A stretch of 16,635 nucleotides of DNA from VAZQ01 sp036406655 (GCA_036406655.1 DASXAP010000107.1:1-16635); one strand, 5' to 3'. Positions 1 through 7,298 are shown, numbered from the stretch's first letter. Notes: generated from the sequence alone by a model not told the origin. Program-made: numbers and translations.

Positions 1-1
1 C

Positions 2-238
2 CTCGTAGCGCTCGGCAAGTCCTACGGCCTCGATGCCGCGGTGCTTGCCGACACGGTCAAAAAGCTCGATGGCAACCGCAAGGCTGGGGAGAAGGTCGTC
101 ACGGAGGCCGCCAAGCGCGTAGGCGACGAAGCGCTGGGGAAGAACCTGCTCGACCTGATGGAACGCCGATGGAATGGAAGTTTCGGCTCAATTGGCCAGT
201 TCTTGTCGAAGAAGCAATCCGCCGCCGGCGAGGAATGA
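2..238 (+). CDS. C-terminal part of an unidentified protein, cut by the window edge
   Basis: An open frame runs from the first bases of the window to a TGA at 236-238, giving about 78 residues. It is charged and probably helical, ending in a segment that contains ERRWNGSFGSIGQFLSKKQS. There is an internal GTG at 41, but the frame is open upstream of it, so this is more likely the 3' end of a longer gene. I do not recognise the family with certainty. Its position directly before an XRE-type helix-turn-helix gene, overlapping it, resembles a toxin-antitoxin or operon partner. A HipA-like kinase C-terminus is one possibility, but no catalytic motif lies inside the window to support it. The overlap with the next gene is either 70 nt or only 4 nt (ATGA at 235-238), depending on which start the next gene uses. 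Confidence 0.55.
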   Translation, partial: LVALGKSYGLDAAVLADTVKKLDGNRKAGEKVVTEAAKRVGDEALGKNLLDLMERRWNGSFGSIGQFLSKKQSAAGEE

Positions 239-639
239 AGCTGACGCAGAAGCAGCTCGCCGCGCTCGCCAAGGTGAGCACGCCGACCGTCTCGCGCTTC
301 GAGAGCAACGAGAAGGACCTTCAGCTATCCTCGGCTCTTGCCCTCCTTGAGGTGCTCGGCTTGACGGACAGACGCACGCTGGTCTTCACTGATGAGGAGT
401 TCGCCCGCAACGCAGGCGATGCCATCACCTTCTGGGGCCAGGACGGCAACACCCGAATCCACTGTCGCATCTCGCGCGAGGCGCTGGGCGACCATTTCTC
501 CGACGGCGACAAGCTCAAGCCGGAGGCGGCTTTCAAGAAGCACCGCAAGGAGATCGAGGCCTTCGCGCGCCGCAAGTATCTCTACGGTGAGCGTGAGCCG
601 GACGGCTCCGTTCTCTTGCGTACGTTCGACATCGCGTAG
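169..639 (+). CDS. XRE-family helix-turn-helix protein with DUF1488-like C-terminal domain
   Basis: This 156-residue protein is a likely DNA-binding regulator. Residues 24-62 form an XRE/Cro-type helix-turn-helix: LTQKQLAALAKVS, then the recognition segment TPTVSRFESNE. Residues about 72-155 resemble DUF1488: ITFWGQDGNTRIHCRISREA, then a helix with HRKEIEAFARRKY, and a DGSVLLRTFDI ending. DUF1488 has no known function. The ATG at 169 keeps an N-terminal stretch, WKFRLNWPVLVEEAIRRRR, which looks like a conserved leader from memory of related regulators. The ATG at 235 would instead give a classical ATGA overlap with the upstream stop but would start right at the helix-turn-helix. The link to the upstream gene suggests an operon and possibly an antitoxin or autoregulator role; that role is inference. 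Confidence 0.8.
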   Translation: MEWKFRLNWPVLVEEAIRRRRGMKLTQKQLAALAKVSTPTVSRFESNEKDLQLSSALALLEVLGLTDRRTLVFTDEEFARNAGDAITFWGQDGNTRIHCRISREALGDHFSDGDKLKPEAAFKKHRKEIEAFARRKYLYGEREPDGSVLLRTFDIA

Positions 640-744
640 GATGCGGCACGGCGCTGGGCACGGAGGGCGCGGTTCGCGCTCGGTAGATCAAGCGCCTGGA
701 GAAGCGCGGCGGCAGGCTGCGCGCCTTGCCGCGCCGATCGGTGG

Positions 745-1389
745 TCAGCCTTCTGCCAGAGGCGCGCCATCCTCCATCACCTGCCAGCCGAGCCGATCGC
801 ACATCGCGCGCAGCCGTGCGTTGTCCTGGTGACGCAGCACGACCAGGCCGGTCTTGATGTCCTTGGCGGCATAAGCGGCATCGTAGCTGGGATCATGACG
901 GATCTGCACGACGCGACCGGTCCCGACTTTTCTCTCCGGCGCCGATGGCGGCGGTGCCGCTGCAGTCTTGAGGTCGTCGGTCAGGCCCCGGAGCGGCTTC
1001 GGACCTCCGATCGGGGCTCGCACCATCTCGATGGCACGTCGCAGCAGCTCCTCGGCCTCGTCCACTTCCTCGTCTCCGTCCGCTGTCATGGAGGTGATTG
1101 GCGCAAGATCCGGCGCGGCGGCCTCCGCCGGGGAATCCGGCAGCGCTTGCTGCTTCGACAGAGCCTGGATCGCCGCCGAAGCGGCGGCAAAGGCTTGCTC
1201 GGCCACGCTTGCTGCCGGCACTGCGGCCCCGGTCACCCGCGCGCGCTCGCCATTGAAGACCCGCCGGCGCTCGATCTCGTTGCACTCCGGACATTCGAGC
1301 GTCTGGTCTTCATAGCCGGGCACCATCATCGTCTCGTCGCGCGCTGCTTGAACCAGCCGCATCTCGGCGCCGCATAATATGCATCGCAT
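745..1389 (-). CDS. Zinc-ribbon protein of unknown function
   Basis: The protein has 214 residues from the ATG at 1387-1389. That start is favoured over an upstream in-frame one at 1470 because a purine-rich ribosome-binding site (AAAGGGGGG, 1394-1402 on the complement) lies just before it and because the protein then begins with the metal site. Cys3 and Cys6 (MRCILCGAEM) pair with Cys33 and Cys36 (LECPECNE), a two-CxxC zinc ribbon. Residues about 55-160 are rich in Ala, Pro and Glu and are probably disordered. The C-terminus (about residues 160-210) is a compact segment with YAAKDIKTGLVVLRHQDN and LRAMCDRLGWQV. I do not know a function for it; similar short zinc-ribbon hypotheticals occur in Bradyrhizobium-like genomes. 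It is convergent with the XRE gene, with 105 nt between them in which I see no feature. Confidence 0.8.
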   Translation of the reverse strand: MRCILCGAEMRLVQAARDETMMVPGYEDQTLECPECNEIERRRVFNGERARVTGAAVPAASVAEQAFAAASAAIQALSKQQALPDSPAEAAAPDLAPITSMTADGDEEVDEAEELLRRAIEMVRAPIGGPKPLRGLTDDLKTAAAPPPSAPERKVGTGRVVQIRHDPSYDAAYAAKDIKTGLVVLRHQDNARLRAMCDRLGWQVMEDGAPLAEG

Positions 1390-1393
1390 GCTG

Positions 1394-1402
1394 CCCCCCT
1401 TT
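1394..1402 (-). promoter_or_regulatory. Ribosome-binding site of the zinc-ribbon gene
   Basis: On the minus strand AAAGGGGGG precedes the ATG at 1387-1389 by 4 nt. It decides the start in favour of the protein beginning MRCILCG over the longer frame. Confidence 0.55.
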
Positions 1403-1483
1403 ACGCCAAAATTACGTGACTGACGCGTTCCCCACTCGGCGGGTGCAGCATGCCCGCGGGATATGACCATTCGATGACGAGAG

Positions 1484-1527
1484 AAGCAAAGAAAAGGGGC
1501 TCCGGGGAGGTTGATCGCCGGAGCCCC
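1484..1527 (-). terminator. Rho-independent terminator on the minus strand
   Basis: A perfect 10-bp inverted repeat (GGGGCTCCGG at 1496-1505, CCGGAGCCCC at 1518-1527) with a 12-nt loop is followed, on the minus strand, by TTTTCTTTGCTT. Reading leftward, it would stop transcripts arriving from the hydrolase gene that ends at 1671 and shield the zinc-ribbon gene that starts at 1389. It leaves a 3' untranslated tail of about 145 nt after the hydrolase stop codon. I see no matching T-run for plus-strand use. Confidence 0.8.
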
Positions 1528-1651
1528 GGGCAGTCCCGCTCGTTCCTTCGGGGGGTTCGATCGAGACCACCTATCACGTCAGGCACGGCAGGCGGCGCAG
1601 GTTCGGTCCGGCCGGCGCGATCGACCGTGGTCCATTACCGACGGTTCGTGG

Positions 1652-1685
1652 CGTCATCGTGATGCTCGCGTCATCGTGATGCTCG
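1652..1685. repeat. Perfect 17-bp tandem duplication across the hydrolase stop codon
   Basis: The unit CGTCATCGTGATGCTCG occurs at 1652-1668 and again at 1669-1685 without a mismatch. The right-hand copy holds the last codons and the TGA (1671-1673) of the minus-strand hydrolase gene; the left-hand copy lies in its 3' untranslated region. Since 17 is not a multiple of three, the duplication would have changed the reading frame of anything beyond it. Confidence 0.85.
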
Positions 1686-2714
1686 AATGCCCGAAGGCGC
1701 GCGACCCTCGATCGCATCCCTGATGACCTGGCGCGTGCGGACGTTGGAAAGAAACAGATCGTGGTTGATCAGCCCCCAGCCCTCGCGTGACGCATCGATC
1801 ACGTGCACGCCCAGCCGCCTGAGCTTCTCCTGCTCGGCGGCGCCGACCCGGCTCACCCCACCGGCGAGGAAGCTCGACACCGCAAGCGCCCGGTCATTGG
1901 TGGCGGATATGACAGTGATCTTCCTGGCCAGCGGCCCGAGGCGCTCGATCGAGGAGGCGAACACGTCCATGTCGATGTCGGGTGCGGCAAACACCACCGC
2001 ACCCATCCGTTCGGCGGTGGCGCGGCCCTGGCGGGCATAAGCCTGGCGCAGCGCCTCCATGGCCGGCATGCTGCCGATGCTGTGCGCCACCAGATGGATG
2101 CGCGCGGTCATCGGACTGGCGATCAGGCCCGAGAGCACATGCTCGAGCGCATCGCGCGACCACAACGCGCTCTCGCGGTCATAGCCGTAGTCGAAGAGCT
2201 TGGCTTTCGACGGCCAGGAGAACACCATCGTCTCGCCGTGGAAATGGATGCCCTGGGAAAGCCGCGCCGCATCGAGCGCCGCCGTCTCGAATGTCTGGTT
2301 GAATCCGTGCACATAGAGCAGCACGTCGCGGGTCATCGCCGCGCGCGGGAGCAGCTCGTCCACGCTCTGCGCCGGCTCGACCGCCTCGATGCGCCAGTCG
2401 CTCAATCCCAGGGCAGCGCGCGAGAAGCGGCCCCCGTCGGGCGGGGAGAGCCTGGCGCGCGCATAGTTGAGCGCCGACGCGCGCTCCGATCCGAACCAGG
2501 GCTGCGCGCGGGCGCCGTCCACCGGCTTGCGATCGGTAGCCACCAGCAATGTCGGATTGACCGCGAGGTCGCCCGCGTCGAGTGCTGCGTTGTCGGAGAG
2601 GGCAGCGCAGCCGGCGAGCGCGCATGCGAGGCTCACCGCCGCGAATAGCCGCAACCGCTCCAGCCGCGGACCCCCTCTTCCCCAACCGGCCGTCCCGATC
2701 CGCCACAGCATCAT
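1671..2714 (-). CDS. DUF900-type alpha/beta hydrolase, putative lipoprotein
   Basis: A serine hydrolase of unknown substrate, probably exported. Numbered from the ATG at 2712-2714 (347 residues), a hydrophobic stretch ends in a lipobox, LAGC, with Cys36 as the predicted lipidated residue. The fold motifs follow: YVHGFNQTF (about 135-143, oxyanion region), HLVAHSIGSMP with nucleophile Ser212 (AHSIG in place of the common GHSxG), VFAAPDIDMDVF, ISATNDRA with a candidate Asp274, and NHDLF with His318. This order fits the DUF900 family. The start is uncertain: the frame is open to 3035, overlapping the MerR gene, with further starts at 2744 and 2711 and a TTG nearer the hydrophobic core. None has a strong ribosome-binding site. 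It lies downstream of the MerR gene on the same strand, 236 nt away, so it may have its own promoter. Confidence 0.8.
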   Translation of the reverse strand: MMLWRIGTAGWGRGGPRLERLRLFAAVSLACALAGCAALSDNAALDAGDLAVNPTLLVATDRKPVDGARAQPWFGSERASALNYARARLSPPDGGRFSRAALGLSDWRIEAVEPAQSVDELLPRAAMTRDVLLYVHGFNQTFETAALDAARLSQGIHFHGETMVFSWPSKAKLFDYGYDRESALWSRDALEHVLSGLIASPMTARIHLVAHSIGSMPAMEALRQAYARQGRATAERMGAVVFAAPDIDMDVFASSIERLGPLARKITVISATNDRALAVSSFLAGGVSRVGAAEQEKLRRLGVHVIDASREGWGLINHDLFLSNVRTRQVIRDAIEGRAPSGIRASR

Positions 2715-2950
2715 CACAACCCCGGGCACCCAGCGGAGATGCATTGGCTGGAACCCGATCACGGCGAGAACAGGGCGATTGGCAGCCGCGGGCAGCGAAT
2801 CTTTCCCGGCTCGAGCGGAGTTCCCGATCGCCTGCACGCCCGATACGGAGCAATAAAGGACTGCTTCGCGCGAGCGCGCCTTTGCGAATGCGCGTGAGCC
2901 GGTGACAGCGTCGCCGCCTGCGGCGCGTGCGGCCGCCGCGGCAGCGATCT

Positions 2951-3553
2951 TCACGCGGAAGAGAGGCTCGTCTCCTCGCCGACCTTGTCGTCCGCGCTGC
3001 CTTCGCTCATCGCGGCGTCGAGCAGACGCCGGCATTCGGAAAGCTCGTGCAGAACCGTCCGCAGTCTTTGCACGTGCTCGCGCGGCAGGCTCGAGCTTGG
3101 CGCAGCGGCGGCGGATGCCGCGCCGGACGAGGAGAGGCGTTGCGGCGCGGGCTCGGCCCCCTCGCCGCCTCCGATCGACGGCAGAGCCGGTGGGTGGTCG
3201 TGCTCCCCGTCATCGAGGCGCTCGCCGGCTCCATCCGAGATTCCCTCTGCGGCCTGCGCGACGGGCTGGGTGGGAGCGTGCTGCCAGGCCGACTGCACGA
3301 AGCGGACGCCCTGCTCCCGCAACAGCCGCTGGACCCCGCGGATGGTGTAGCCCTGTCCGTACAGCAGATGACGGATGCCGCGCAAAAGCGCGATGTCGTC
3401 GGGACGATAGTAGCGGCGGCCGCCGCCGCGCTTCATCGGTCGGATTTCGCGAAAGCGGCTCTCCCAGAACCGCAGAACGTGCTGCGGCACGTCGAGATCC
3501 TGCGCCACCTCGCTGATCGTGCGGAACGCGTCGGGCGCCTTTTCCACCGCCAT
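2951..3553 (-). CDS. MerR-family transcriptional regulator
   Basis: The protein has 200 residues. Residues 10-80 form a MerR winged helix-turn-helix: FRTISEVAQDLDVPQHVLRF, WESRF, then GGGRRYYRPDDIALLRGI and a helix with GYTIRGVQRLL. The rest (about 95-200) is low-complexity, rich in Ala, Ser, Glu and Pro, with one predicted helix around REHVQRLRTVLHELSECRRLLD that could serve in dimerisation. I see no Cys-rich metal-sensing or drug-binding domain, so the ligand is unknown. The gene lies 29 nt after ihfA on the same strand, and this ihfA-merR pair is a familiar arrangement in Hyphomicrobiales. The target genes are not known to me. Confidence 0.9.
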   Translation of the reverse strand: MAVEKAPDAFRTISEVAQDLDVPQHVLRFWESRFREIRPMKRGGGRRYYRPDDIALLRGIRHLLYGQGYTIRGVQRLLREQGVRFVQSAWQHAPTQPVAQAAEGISDGAGERLDDGEHDHPPALPSIGGGEGAEPAPQRLSSSGAASAAAAPSSSLPREHVQRLRTVLHELSECRRLLDAAMSEGSADDKVGEETSLSSA

Positions 3554-3582
3554 CGTATTCCTTCGCGGCCCCCTCGATGGCG

Positions 3583-3906
3583 TTACTGCTGCCCTTCAGA
3601 GACGGCGTTGATGCGCTGCTTGAGGATCGCCGACGGCTTGAACACCATCACCCGTCGGGGCGAGATCGGGACCTCCTTGCCGGTCTTGGGATTGCGCCCG
3701 ATCCGCTGCCCCTTCTTGCGCACGACGAAGGAGCCGAAGGAGGAAAGCTTCACCGTCTCGCCCCGCTCCAGGCAATCGGTGATCTCCTTCAGCACCAGCT
3801 CCACCAGCGTGGCCGATTCGGTCCGCGACAGCCCGACCTTTTGATAGACCGCCTCGCACAAGTCCGCACGTGTGACCGTCTTGCCGCTCATCGCCAGCCC
3901 CGCCAT
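3583..3906 (-). CDS. ihfA: Integration host factor alpha subunit
   Basis: IhfA pairs with IhfB to form a heterodimer that bends DNA sharply at specific sites, acting in transcription, replication and recombination. The 107-residue protein matches the family along its whole length: TVTRADLCEAVYQKVGLSR (helix 1), VKLSSFGSFVVRKKGQRIGR (beta sheet), and the DNA-clasping arm RNPKTGKEVPI, which holds the intercalating proline, then RVMVFKPSAILKQRI. An alternative ATG five codons downstream (3891) has a purine-rich GCGGGG before it and may be the true start. The gene lies downstream of fabH on the same strand with a 202-nt gap, and upstream of the MerR gene. Confidence 0.95.
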   Translation of the reverse strand: MAGLAMSGKTVTRADLCEAVYQKVGLSRTESATLVELVLKEITDCLERGETVKLSSFGSFVVRKKGQRIGRNPKTGKEVPISPRRVMVFKPSAILKQRINAVSEGQQ

Positions 3907-4108
3907 CAGGCGATCAACATATCCCTCTGAATTTCCAGACGATATTAGGTTGGCCTGCTACGGTCAACGGGGCGCGGCCGGTTGCCGGGCAGCACCCTGG
4001 GGCGGCGCGGCTCGAGCATTCCGGCGCGCTGCGTGCCGGCGAGCATGCCGCCGGCGCTCCGCACCTCCCGGCCCGGGCAGCCGCGTCCGCCGGCGAGCAG
4101 AAATTGCT

Positions 4109-5080
4109 TCACCAGCGCATCAGCACCGCGCCCCAGGTAAATCCGCCGCCCATGGCTTCCAGCAATACGAGGTCGCCGCGCTTGATACGGCCATCCGCCG
4201 CCGCCGCCGCCAATGCGAGCGGTATCGAGGCTGCCGAGGTGTTGCCGTGCCCGGAGACGGTGCTCACCACCTTTTCCGGCGCGATACCGAGCTTTCTTGC
4301 ACTGTCGTCGATAATGCGTTGATTGGCCTGGTGCGGAACGAACCAGTCGATGTCGTCGGGGCCGTAACCGGTCGCCTTGAAGGCGTCCTCGATCACGTCG
4401 GTGATCATCGCCACCGCATGCTTGAACACGGCACGCCCCTCCATCCGCAGATGCCCCACGGTTTGCGTGCTCGAGGGGCCGCCATCGACGTAGAGCTTGC
4501 ATTTGTGACGGCCGTCGGAGCGCAGATGCGAGGCCAGGATGCCGCGATCCTCGCGCGTGCCAGGCTGGCTCTGCGCCTCCAGCACCACGGCACCGGCGCC
4601 GTCACCGAACAGAACGCAAGTGGTGCGGTCGCTCCAGTCGAGGATCCGGGAGAATGTCTCCGAGCCGATCACCAGCGCGCGCTTGAATGCACCCGTCTTG
4701 AGCAGGCCGTCGACGGTCGCGAGCCCGAACACGAAGCCCGAGCACACTGCCTGCAGATCGAAGGCGGCGCCGCGGGTGATGCCGAGGCCGCACTGCACGG
4801 AGACCGCACTTGCGGGAAAGGTATGATCCGGCGTCGAGGTGGCGAGCACGATCAGGTCGATCGCCTGGCCATCGATTGAGGCCGCGGCAAGCGCGGCGCG
4901 CGCTGCCCTAAGCGCCATATCGGATGTGGTTTCTCCTTCGGCGGCGATGTGCCGCTGGCGAATGCCGGTGCGCTGCTGGATCCATTCGTCGGAGGTATCC
5001 ACCATCCGCGACAGCTCGGCGTTGTCGAGAACCCGCGCCGGCAGATAGCTGCCGCAGCCGAGCACGACCGAGCGCGTCAT
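4109..5080 (-). CDS. fabH: 3-oxoacyl-ACP synthase III (KAS III)
   Basis: FabH condenses acetyl-CoA with malonyl-ACP to give acetoacetyl-ACP, the first step of type II fatty acid synthesis in the cytoplasm. The 323-residue protein has the full catalytic triad: Cys113 in DLQAVCSGFVFG, His250 in VPHQANQRII, and Asn280 in SGHGNTSAAS. Other family marks are TSDEWIQQRTGIRQRHI near residue 30 and the C-terminal LLEAMGGGFTWGAVL. The ATG at 5078-5080 lies 2 nt after the plsX stop; an in-frame GTG at 5084-5086 would overlap that stop as GTGA. Either way it is coupled to plsX. Length is normal for the family. Confidence 0.97.
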   Translation of the reverse strand: MTRSVVLGCGSYLPARVLDNAELSRMVDTSDEWIQQRTGIRQRHIAAEGETTSDMALRAARAALAAASIDGQAIDLIVLATSTPDHTFPASAVSVQCGLGITRGAAFDLQAVCSGFVFGLATVDGLLKTGAFKRALVIGSETFSRILDWSDRTTCVLFGDGAGAVVLEAQSQPGTREDRGILASHLRSDGRHKCKLYVDGGPSSTQTVGHLRMEGRAVFKHAVAMITDVIEDAFKATGYGPDDIDWFVPHQANQRIIDDSARKLGIAPEKVVSTVSGHGNTSAASIPLALAAAAADGRIKRGDLVLLEAMGGGFTWGAVLMRW

Positions 5081-5082
5081 GC

Positions 5083-6138
5083 TCACGATGCCGCTCCCCC
5101 GATCGCGCGGGGGATATCGTGCTGCTGGCCGGCAAGCGTCTGCCCGATCTTGGCGAGCAGATCCTGGCGCACCATGTCGTGACCGAGGTCGACGGCGCAG
5201 GCGAAACCCTCGGCATCGGTGGCGCCGTGGCTCTTGATCACGATTCCATTGAGACCGAGGAACACCCCGCCGTTGGATTTGCGCGGATCCATCTTGTCGG
5301 CCAGCGCGCGAAACGCAGGGCGTGCCAAGAGGTAGCCCAGCTTGCTGATCCAGCTGCGGCTGATCTCCTGCTCGAGATGGTGACGCATCTGCCGGGCGGT
5401 GCCTTCGGCCGCCTTGAGGGCGATGTTGCCGGTGAATCCTTCGGTCACGACCACGTCGACCGTCCCCTTGCCGATGTCGTCCCCTTCGACGAAGCCGCAA
5501 TACTCGAGATGCGGCCAGCGACCTTCGCGCAGCAAGCGTCCGGCCTTGCGCACCTCCTCGAGTCCCTTTGCCTCTTCGACCCCGATATTGAGCAGGCCTA
5601 CTCGCGGGCGATCCAGCCCGAACAGGATGCGGGCCATGGCGCTGCCCATCGCGGCAAGATTGACGAGATGTCCGGCATCGGCACCGATCGAGGCACCGAG
5701 GTCGAGCACGATCGATCCGCCCTTCAGCGTCGGCCAGATCGCGGCGATGGCGGGCCGTTCAACTCCGGCGATGGTCTTGAGCTCGAACTTGGCCATTGCC
5801 ATCAGCGCACCGGTGTTGCCGGCCGAGACCGCAACGTCCGCGAGTCCTTTCTTCACCGCATCGATGGCCAGCCACATCGAGGATTTCCAGCGCCCCTTCC
5901 GCAACGCCTGGCTCGGCTTGTCGTCCATCTTGATGGCGATGTCGGTGTGCACCACCCGCGCCGTCTGCCGAAGCAGCGGTCGAGCCTCGAGCAGCGGATC
6001 GACCGCCGCACGGTCGCCGAACAGGATGAATTCGATGCTGGGATGGCGGGCGAGCGACAGTTCCGCGCCGGGAACCACCACCCCTGCCCCATGGTCTCCC
6101 CCCATGGCGTCGAGCGCGATGCGCACTTTATGGGGCAT
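5083..6138 (-). CDS. plsX: Phosphate acyltransferase PlsX
   Basis: PlsX converts acyl-ACP to acyl-phosphate, the substrate of PlsY for glycerol-3-phosphate acylation in phospholipid synthesis; it is a peripheral membrane enzyme. The 351-residue protein starts with the family signature IALDAMGGDHGAGVVVPGA, and has SAGNTGALMA near residue 106, LDLGASIGADAGHLV, and GTVDVVVTEGFTGNIALKAA near residue 230. It lies 42 nt after the DUF177 gene and 2 nt before fabH on the same strand. In many bacteria rpmF sits between the DUF177 gene and plsX; the gap here is too small for it. Confidence 0.97.
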   Translation of the reverse strand: MPHKVRIALDAMGGDHGAGVVVPGAELSLARHPSIEFILFGDRAAVDPLLEARPLLRQTARVVHTDIAIKMDDKPSQALRKGRWKSSMWLAIDAVKKGLADVAVSAGNTGALMAMAKFELKTIAGVERPAIAAIWPTLKGGSIVLDLGASIGADAGHLVNLAAMGSAMARILFGLDRPRVGLLNIGVEEAKGLEEVRKAGRLLREGRWPHLEYCGFVEGDDIGKGTVDVVVTEGFTGNIALKAAEGTARQMRHHLEQEISRSWISKLGYLLARPAFRALADKMDPRKSNGGVFLGLNGIVIKSHGATDAEGFACAVDLGHDMVRQDLLAKIGQTLAGQQHDIPRAIGGAAS

Positions 6139-6180
6139 GGGGCGACAATACCCGCTCGGGAGGCGGACACAACAGGAAGA

Positions 6181-6765
6181 TCAATCCTGGTCGCCCTGAC
6201 GCTGCCTTCGGCGTCGTTGCAGCGCTGTGAGCTCTGCGAAGGGAGCTTCGGCCGCGCCGCCGCTTGCCGGAGGCTCGAACACGGCACCGGGCTTGCGCGG
6301 GTAGGGATCGATGCCGAGCAGCAGAAACTCGGTGGCAAGCGCTCCGAGATCGACTGCCCCGCCTTCCAGCGGCTCCGGCCCATCCTCGGGCGGCACGTCG
6401 ATATCCGTGCCGACCTCGAGCGACGGCAGGGCTGCCGGCGTGAACACGATATCGATCGGCTCGACGACCTCGTTCTCGATGGGCTCCAGCGTCACGACGC
6501 AGATCTGGCCCACCGTCGCCGACACGCGGCCCGTCACGTGCAGTCCTTCTCGCCCATGCAGCGTGACGTCGAAGCTGGCGTGAAGCCGCGGCAAGGCGCT
6601 GAGCCCGGCGAGATCGGCCACCGCGGCGCGAGCTGCGGCATCGGCCTCGAGATCGAAGTGGCGTCCGCTCTCCGGCACGTCGGCAACCGCAACCGGCACG
6701 CTCCAGCGCATTCTGGTGCTGCGCCCGGGCATGCGCTCCGATCTCCTCGTCCGTGACACCGTCAT
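6181..6765 (-). CDS. DUF177 (YceD-family) protein
   Basis: The protein has 194 residues. The conserved DUF177 core is visible from about residue 80: GQICVVTLEPIENEVVEPID with the single conserved Cys, then an acidic stretch (about 112-135) and DLGALATEFLLLGIDPYPRK. YceD homologues have been linked to 23S rRNA processing or accumulation; the precise role in alphaproteobacteria is not settled. The basic tail (QRRRRQRQ) would suit RNA contact, which is inference. The start ATG at 6763-6765 overlaps the CBP3 stop in ATGA, so translation is probably coupled to that gene. A second in-frame ATG 11 codons in could be used instead. Confidence 0.88.
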   Translation of the reverse strand: MTVSRTRRSERMPGRSTRMRWSVPVAVADVPESGRHFDLEADAAARAAVADLAGLSALPRLHASFDVTLHGREGLHVTGRVSATVGQICVVTLEPIENEVVEPIDIVFTPAALPSLEVGTDIDVPPEDGPEPLEGGAVDLGALATEFLLLGIDPYPRKPGAVFEPPASGGAAEAPFAELTALQRRRRQRQGDQD

Positions 6766-7298
6766 GGGGGCTGCTGGATCGATTCCGGATCGGGAAACAC
6801 CAGCTCGCCACGTTCGAAGTCCCGCTGGTCGGCAAGCCGTGCTGCCGCCTCGAGCACATAGGTCGCGAGCCGCGCAGGTCCAACCCGCCGCCCAGCGAGC
6901 ACGTTGCGTTCAAGTGCTCCTGCCAGGACGCCGACATCCGCCGTCGCTAGCGCCGCCGCGTAGACCGCCTGACGGCCGTAGAAGGCCTCACCGATGCCGC
7001 GCATCTTTTTCGGTACCGTCACGTCGCCCACGCCCATTTCGCGCAGGCTCGCATCCATGTCACGGCAGAAGTGGTCGAAGACCGCTTGGCCGAGCTCCCG
7101 CAACGATTCCGCGTCCTGCTCGAGCCGCCGCAGAAGCAGCACCGTGTGCAGGATGATCATCTCGAGGCGGCCCTGAACCGTGTCCGGCACACCATAGCGC
7201 CCATAGAAGGCGGGACTGCGCGCCTGTGCCACGATCGTGCCATAGAGCGCCGCGATGATGGGGTCGTGCGGGTTGGGGCGAAACAAGCGAAATTTCAT
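6762..7298 (-). CDS. Ubiquinol-cytochrome c chaperone (CBP3/UQCC1 family)
   Basis: The 178-residue protein belongs to the CBP3 family, whose mitochondrial members help synthesise and assemble cytochrome b of respiratory complex III. Family marks are IVAQARSPAFYGRYGVPDTV near residue 25, GRLEMIILHTVLLLRRL (about 46-62), VFDHFCRDMDASLREMGVGD, and VPKKMRGIGEAFYGRQAVY. The ATG at 7296-7298 is chosen because the protein then begins MKFRLFR, as is usual; the frame upstream of it is low-complexity. The gene is divergent from bamE with 116 nt between them, and overlaps the DUF177 gene by 4 nt. Confidence 0.93.
   Translation of the reverse strand: MKFRLFRPNPHDPIIAALYGTIVAQARSPAFYGRYGVPDTVQGRLEMIILHTVLLLRRLEQDAESLRELGQAVFDHFCRDMDASLREMGVGDVTVPKKMRGIGEAFYGRQAVYAAALATADVGVLAGALERNVLAGRRVGPARLATYVLEAAARLADQRDFERGELVFPDPESIQQPP

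Noticed and set aside
2715..2950. Searched for a tRNA gene after the MerR gene, where one is common in relatives as I recall.
   Set aside because: No acceptor stem, T-loop consensus or anticodon arm could be found; the stretch shows only GC-rich sequence without a convincing terminator.
2715..3035. N-terminal extension of the hydrolase frame up to 3035.
   Set aside because: It would overlap the MerR gene by 85 nt and put over 100 low-complexity residues before the signal peptide and lipobox.
3942..3967. TTGACC and TAATAT upstream of ihfA on the minus strand, as a possible sigma-70 promoter.
   Set aside because: The spacing is only 14 nt, too short for a normal promoter, so it is not listed. 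A promoter somewhere in the 202-nt fabH-ihfA gap remains possible.
4035..4099. Direct repeat GCCGGCGAGCA at 4035-4045 and 4089-4099 in the fabH-ihfA gap.
   Set aside because: Two short GC-rich copies can arise by chance in this composition; there is no further copy and no clear structure.
4924..6756. A 610-codon plus-strand open frame across plsX and the DUF177 gene.
   Set aside because: It is the antisense shadow of plsX and DUF177, both of which match their families over the whole length.
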